Source: Puccinellia tenuiflora (taxonomy: Eukaryota; Streptophyta; Magnoliopsida; Poales; Poaceae). Taken from it: a stretch of DNA of 64,000 bases. The translations under genes were made by a program, and so were the position numbers. Of the stretch, positions 58,935 through 64,000 are shown piece after piece; the stretch's first letter is position 1, and each line of letters opens with the position of its first letter. The DNA lies in contig QRDG01000417.1 of NCBI GenBank assembly GCA_012064385.1, forward strand, positions 1,154,700-1,218,699. Reading direction: 5' to 3'. The notes under the pieces are model-generated. The model did no database searches. It had not been told where the DNA came from and saw nothing but the letters and a program-made list of their open reading frames with translations.

Positions 58935-59784
58935 CACTACCACAGAAAGGGCTATCAGTGGCGCACCAAATTGCAATTCTGTGGCGCACCCCCAGATTTG
59001 CTTGGTGCGCCACAGAATTCTCGCCACAAAAATATTTTCTGTGGCGCACCTGGCTTGGTGCGCCACAGAATTCTCACATTTCTGTGGCGCACCTGGCCTG
59101 GTGCGCCACAGAATTCACATTTCTGTGGCGCACCCACCCACCGTGCGCCACAGAAATATTTCTGTGGCGCACCCACCCACCGTGCGCCACAGAATTTTTT
59201 TGAATTTAAAAAAAAAGGGCGGCCAGATCTAGATCTGGATCTGGCCAGATCTAGATCTGGTCGCCGGAATTTCGTTTCGTTTCGTTTTTTGGAGGCCGTA
59301 GGTGGAGGAGGGAGTCGCGGAGGTTGGTGGACGATGGTAGTCGCCGGAGTTCGCCGGAGTTCGCCGGAGTTCGCCGAGGTGGAGAAGGAGGTTGCCGGAG
59401 TGGAGGAGGAGGTTGCCGGAGTGGAGGAGGAGGTCGCCGGAGGTGGAGGAGGTCGCCGGAGGTGAAGGTCGCCGGGGTTGTGGAGGTGGTCCGCCGGAGT
59501 TGTGGAGGTCGCCGGAGTTGTGGAGGAGGTCGCCGGAGGTGGAGGTGGAGGTGGAGGTGGAGGAGGAGTAGAGAAGATGTGGAGGAGAGGAGAAGAGATG
59601 GAGGAGGGAGGAGAAGGGGAGAGAAAGGAGAAAGGAAGAGGAGAAGTGGAGGGAGAAGTGGAGAAGAGATGGATGGAGGGAGGAGAAGAGGAGAGAAAGG
59701 AGAACGGAAGAGAAGTGATGGAGAAGTGGGAAGAGATGGAGGAGGGAGGAAGGGGAGAGAAAGGAGAAGGAAGAGGAGAGTGGN
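58935..59784 (+). mobile_element. Second CACTA element of the same family, nested in element 1 (5' end only)
   Basis: CACTACCACAGAAAGGGC at 58935 is preceded by AGA (58932-58934) as a possible 3-bp TSD and is followed by a tighter array of TTCTGTGGCGCACC/GGTGCGCCACAGAA pairs (58955-59196). Then follow a poly-A tract, a CCAGATCTAGATCTGG palindrome repeated at 59222-59262, TTTCG repeats, and a long GCCGGAG/GGAGGA low-complexity tract up to the N. No transposase is visible. Confidence 0.65.
59200..59784. repeat. Low-complexity GA/GGCCGG-rich tract ending in N
   Basis: Contains AGTTCGCCGG repeated about three times (59346-59376), GGAGGAGG-type purine runs, and at 59784 the only ambiguous base of the window. 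Sequence character changes completely after it. Confidence 0.7.
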
Positions 59785-61097
59785 TCCACTGTTCTCAGAC
59801 TCATTAGCAGGTGCAGATGGGCAGTAGTGTTACCTACAACCCAAGCTTGTACTTCCTCCAAGAATTTGATCTTATTTAGGCTGAACTAATAGTCTGTAGA
59901 TTCTGGTCTGCTTAAGTTATGTCATTCAGTTTGCTGCTATTTCGCTCTTGCTAGCTTGATTTTCTGTTTGGGGCATTGACTGGTATCATCAGATATTCAG
60001 TAATGCTCAAAGAACATGGTTATTATTCTTCTTCTTGTTTATCTAGTTATTGTCCTATGTATTAATTGATTTCATATGGCTAAATTATTCCAAAATCTTG
60101 TTTTCTCAGCTTATAATATTTAAGGATACGTGTCCTAAATCCTAATATTAGTGATTGTAGTTTCTGTACTCTTCATTGAGTTGGTCTAAATCAGATAGTT
60201 GTTTGTCTATTTGATCTTAGTCCTCAAGATATGGGGGATGCAGTGCCACCGAGCTAGATTTTTGTATCTACTTTTGTTGTGCCCAATGAATTCAGTCTGC
60301 TGCAGTTAACCTGACTAAGAAATTGCATCAATGACGAAAGAAAGCACCAGCTTCCATAAGAAGGTTTCTTGCTGTGTGAGAAAAAAAAGCCATGTGTATT
60401 TCTACCTTCAGACCATGTTTGTGCTTAGTATTGGCTCTTTTATACACTGAATTATTATTTGTACTTTGATTTTTGAATCAACTTCATAATGACGTTCAAT
60501 CTGCTGGTGTTTACACTCCCGCTAAATGCCTGAGATACCCCTATAGATTACACATGGTTACTATTGCTGCTTGTCTAGATATTGCCCTGGACACGAATTT
60601 GTTCTATGAGGCTAACTAATTAAGTTATACTGTAATCTGGATACTGTCCTTAACAATAATATTAGCGGCTGCAGCTTGTCAGCATGTTAGTGGACTGAAA
60701 GTCTGAATCAGACTGTTGGAATATCTATTTTGATCTTAGTCTGCAGCATTGATGCACGGCATTGAACAAGTTCAGCTTTATCTATTTGTTGTTGTAGCTA
60801 ATGAGTTCTGATGAATTCAGTCGAATTTCGTTCCAGAACCTGCATGTTACAGAGGATCGTGTGGTCTTGATATTTATTTTTGCTAACCATCAGGTGATAA
60901 ACCAAAGGTAAATATCATGATCAAGTTTTATGTATGTGGTATTGTGGTTGACGCTTGAGAAAATGATTTTGTCAGGACAGAGCATTTGTGTCCCTGCTAG
61001 AAATTTCTTACACGCTGTTTTCCGGACAAAGTAAGCTCACGCGTCCCATCATTCAATTGGACCATCTTCATTATCTGGCGATGCACTGCTCAGCCAA
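59785..61097. other. Unassigned, intron-like sequence after the N
   Basis: It is AT-rich, unique-looking, without long frames or recognisable repeats. Phrases such as CAGTCTGCTGCAG could be splice acceptors, which fits introns of the AGO-like gene whose fragment follows, but no exon can be assigned. Confidence 0.4.
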
Positions 61098-61395
61098 GAG
61101 CTCATCAGTGTCATTGAGAAGAAGAACAGCGTCAAGCCTCAGAAGATAATTTCCTTCTGCGATGGCGTGAGTGATGGCTGTTCGAGATTAGTTTGCAGAC
61201 ATGTAGAAGGGGATCAAGGTGAAGGGGTACTAGCCCATGATCACCGTGATCATGGCCAAGAAGCGGCACCACACACGGCTGTTCCCCAAGGACGCGAACG
61301 AGGCGCAGACGAAGATCGGCAACGTACTCCCCGGCACGGTGGTGGACACCAACGTGATCTTCAGCATACAAAGCCACAAGAACAACATAAACTAA
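61098..61395 (+). pseudogene. AGO2/AGO3-like Argonaute, PIWI-domain fragment (frameshifted)
   Basis: Two frames match consecutive parts of a plant Argonaute PIWI domain. 61098-61179 reads ELISVIEKKNSVKPQKIISF then CDGVSDG, corresponding to the KPQ(R/K)II-(Y/F)-RDGVS(E/D)G block that holds the second catalytic Asp. About 55 bases later, in another frame, 61237-61395 reads ITVIMAKKRHHTRLFPKD and GNVLPGTVVDTNVI before leaving homology at about 61366. The KKRHHTRLFP wording points to the AGO2/AGO3 group, which acts in small-RNA-guided silencing. The usual C-terminal DFYLCSH and Gly-Thr-Ser-Arg-Pro region is missing, as are the first Asp and the His of the triad. It is a pseudogene or a single broken exon. 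Confidence 0.72.
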
Positions 61396-61446
61396 AGTAA
61401 AGGCAAGCACAAGGAATTCAGCATACAAACCACATGTTTTCTCTTC

Positions 61447-63552
61447 TCACTGGTTCAACAGCAAACTACACGCTACATATAATACATTTGGTATGCAGCC
61501 AATCCTTAGTTGGCCATGAAGGAAGCCCGGTGCAATCCTCCAGCTCCGGGCAAGCATGTCCTGAATCAAGAAGCGTCTGTAGACTCCGGCAACAGCCTCC
61601 CTTACCGAAAGATTACCGACGCCTGCACACCAACGGCACGGGTCATGATCACTGGTTTAAAGTATCATCGGAACATAGCTCCCTTGACCCAAAATTTCAA
61701 AGGATCAAGGGATAGGCAGGAAGCTGGTTCACACATTATTGTTTCTGCACAATTTCTTTCTGAACTTACACAACAGTCTGCACACAATTTCATGGCGCGA
61801 GCTTCAATTAATTTACCTGCTTCTGGGCTCGATGATATAGAAGAACTTCCAGCAGGCCTTGTGAAAGCACCAGCAGGGACAATCTTTGAGAGTGGAGCAG
61901 CAAAAGCACCTGCGACGACGAGTTTGTCTATTAGATATGCCAGCAGATTAGATAGATAGCCACACACTGACGATGTTCAGTGAGAAAACATGAAGGCCGA
62001 GTGCACTGCTGAATTTTCATGCATACAGAACAGGTAGAGACATGAAGCAACAGGCAAACAATGCTGATGTGGTCTCTGAAAATTCAGTGTGTAAAATGAG
62101 CTAAATTTTGAATAGATGTACGGGTGAATAATCGGCAGGAGAAAACATTAGCCACATATGGACGGCACAGATTCAAAGAGTTTCAGCACCCAATAAAGAT
62201 CCCAGATAGAAGAGGGAGACAATAACAAGTGACTAAACTAAGGTTTTAGAGACAAGACAGCTGGTTGATGAAACTATGAAAGAGTGTGAAGTTACCTTGT
62301 TTACTCAAATACTGAAGTGGATACTGTTAACTTGTGTCCGGCCAGGCTTCCAGACACTCTGTAGATACATAAGCTAATCAGTTGCTAGTGAAATGCCACA
62401 ATTACTCAACAAATACGGCACAATGCTACATGCATGCATCAACTGGAAACTATGCAAATGAAAGACTGCATGGTCGAGTCTAGTTTACCAGTGAGATACA
62501 ATATCCATTCCTTTAACTCTTCTAATACAACTGCCATTGCAAAAAGAGATACTATTTAGATTAAAAGAAGAACAAATAACCACTTGACTTGTACAAGTGG
62601 CAATCTCTAACAAAGAATGACATGCATGATTAAGTGTGTGGATAAAGGTTAGTACTGGTTCATAAACAATTGAAGGTGTACAACTAATTTACCAAGATCG
62701 GTCAATAGTTTAATGCGAGATTTTCCAACCAGCCTTGGGACGGTACAAACAATAGTCTGCGCAACCGGAGCGCCTGCAATGAGTTCAAAAGTGAGAAATG
62801 GTAGCAAGTAGGTACAGATGTGCAAATAACAACATCAAACATTATGAGGCTGCTGTACTGTGCGGGGACGCAGTTACAAATTATTCTGCACACCAAAAAT
62901 GCATGTAAACTGTGAAGTAACTAAGAGACAATGTTCAGATATAGATAAGCACTTTCTGCAGAGAGAATGTAGCATGATTATTAAAAGAAGCAATAACAAA
63001 AACAAGATGGTAAAATCAAAGAACCAGTTGCAACAAACATAATATGAAGTGTGATAGAGGCATCACAATTGCTTGAGTTAGTTCATTATAATTTTACAGG
63101 GAAACAAGCTACAGGGCTAATTAAATCATAGCTTGAAAAATTATTATGCAGGCGTAGCCCGCAAGTATACTGCCAGTAGAGATCCCTTATTGCACAGACC
63201 AAATGTTTTTTATTTGGGGACGACAGTATTGCTAAATGCCTTTGAAATGGGGCCAAAGCTAGAGGGTTACTCGATGAAAGCAGAGCGGAAGTTACCTTTG
63301 CTGCAAGCTGATCGAATTGGATCCCCTTGACGCGGCTTGCCAGTTTCAACACTTCTATCTGAAGATTGGATAAGTTTATCAGTGGCTATTGTGAAACTCC
63401 TAATCTACAAGAAGTTGAGCACCAGTACAATTGCTGACATATATATGAAGTACTGAAAAGTAAAAATAATAAACAGAGCAACAGCAGGGGAGTAGTTCTA
63501 TACCAACAAGGTCCACCAACCATTCCCTGGCCTTAACTAAGGCTTCTGGCAT
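61447..63552 (-). CDS. Unrecognised small multi-exon gene with phase-1 introns
   Basis: Candidate coding exons are 63552-63504 (MPEALVKAREWLVDLV), 63358-63296 (RSVETGKPRQGDPIRSACSK), 62773-62693 (APVAQTIVCTVPRLVGKSR...), 61909-61817 (AFAAPLSKIVPAGAFTRPAG...) and 61622-61447 (VGNLSVREAVAGVYRRFLIQ...). Each is bounded by AG and GT, and every junction is phase 1, giving about 153 residues to TGA. An optional exon, 62356-62296 with acceptor CAGAG, would instead add SGSLAGHKLTVSTSVFE and stop, for an 82-residue product. I do not recognise the protein; it is basic, with an arginine-rich C-terminal part, and has no clear transmembrane domain. It converges on the AGO-like fragment. It could be a lineage-specific gene or a spliced non-coding RNA; uniform phase and open exons favour coding. 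Confidence 0.48.
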
Positions 63553-64000
63553 TGAGAGACGGAGAGAGAGAAAACATGTTAGTTAATAAGCACAGTATCA
63601 TATAAATAATAATTACAGGGCAGCTCCAAGATGTTTGTGACGATGATAATCATACCACGAGTTAACCCCTGAGAGGCTGAGAGTGATCATTTGAATTAGA
63701 AGAAGGTAGCCTGCACAAAGTCCGAGTACCAAGTGTCAGGACTCAGGAAGGGAAAAAAATAGAACTAGAGAGCAACTTTCAGTCTTTCAGTTCGTGCAAA
63801 GTCTACGGAAGCTAGCAGAAAACACAAAAGCAGCAGGTATCGTATCAGACTGACAGTCAGTAGTAAGGAACCGAACCAAGAAGTTTTGGGAAGAAGGAAG
63901 AGAGGGAGCGAGGGAGGAATAAGATTTTGGAATCAGAGGTCGCCGTCGGCTCTCTCAAAAAAAAAAAACGATGCGTGCACGCATCGGATCAGATGCTCGC
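63553..64000 (-). other. Likely 5' leader and promoter side of the small multi-exon gene
   Basis: On the minus strand it contains pyrimidine-rich text (CCTCCCTCGCTCCCTCTCTTCC near 63890-63915), an upstream GT/AG pair giving a possible 5' UTR intron (acceptor just before the ATG region), and an A run at 63957-63968. No coding exon upstream of ATG 63552 is evident. Confidence 0.4.

Larger units (their letters stand above)
57323..59784 (+). mobile_element. CACTA (En/Spm-like) transposon, 5' part, with a second CACTA nested in it
   Basis: It starts CACTACTAGGAAACTAAC at 57323, preceded by GTA as the likely 3-bp TSD, and followed by a subterminal hairpin array (57356-57780), a promoter-like TATA (about 57973) and the transposase-associated ORF (58458). 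At 58935 a second CACTACCACAGAAAGGGC start appears inside that ORF with its own array of the same motif. No right terminus (CCTAGTAGTG) of either element is present before the N at 59784. Confidence 0.8.

Noticed and set aside
57356..59196. CRISPR-like look of regularly repeated short motifs
   Set aside because: Units alternate in orientation and pair with neighbours, spacing is irregular, and the genome is a plant. CACTA subterminal sites explain it.
58935..59465. C-terminal half of the 335-codon frame that starts at 58458 as part of the transposase
   Set aside because: From 58935 it reads through a CACTA terminus, hairpin array and GA-rich repeats. Only the part before 58935 has protein homology.

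Overview
The window is a stretch of large grass genome, most likely Triticeae (wheat, Aegilops or barley). The evidence is an Angela/BARE-type copia element with near-identical 1.9 kb LTRs, Athila-like gypsy elements whose LTRs begin TGATACG, a Sirevirus-like copia, CACTA transposons with dense subterminal arrays, and plant introns in the few real genes. No bacterial or organellar features are present. Family names rest on motif recognition and not on database searches.

Layout. 1-843 is the 3' end of an NLR resistance gene (LRR region, plus strand). 3226-24758 is one old Athila-like retrotransposon (gag, protease and an accessory ORF, no RT or integrase). It was split first by a chromovirus-like gypsy fragment (4199 to about 9105) and then by a complete young Angela-like copia (10400-19318, TSD TGTTC). 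The Angela element lacks pol and itself carries a Mutator-type MITE (15384-15780). 26934-28263 holds candidate exons of an unrecognised plus-strand gene, whose 3' flank was hit by a 5'-truncated LINE (28394-31767, 16 bp TSD). Helitron-like 3' termini follow near 32.3 and 32.5 kb. 32852-37531 (minus) is an apparently intact ten-exon HAK/KUP/KT potassium transporter gene of 802 codons, the best gene in the window.

40291-57319 is a second TE nest. A LINE fragment was cut by a Sirevirus-like copia (3' LTR 40941-42250, env-like ORF, RT/RNase H, all minus). That copia was interrupted at 47832 by a non-autonomous gypsy element. A 7,068 bp unit spanning the copia/gypsy junction is then repeated in tandem (46212-53279, and 53280 onward). 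The second copy was later hit by a gypsy-type solo LTR (54788-56548, TSD TCGAT) and by a CACTA element (57323). The uninterrupted sequence in copy 1 gives the pre-insertion site of the solo LTR. The CACTA ORF contains a second CACTA 5' end of the same family (58935), and the sequence breaks at a single N (59784).

After the N the sequence looks genic again. 61098-61395 (plus) is a frameshifted fragment of an AGO2/AGO3-like PIWI domain. Converging on it from the right (minus, 61447-63552) is a candidate gene with five or six small exons, all separated by phase-1 introns, encoding a protein I do not recognise.

The working host genes are therefore an NLR, a HAK transporter and perhaps two unrecognised small genes. 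Everything else is layered transposons, and their order of insertion can be read from TSDs, empty sites and LTR divergence.
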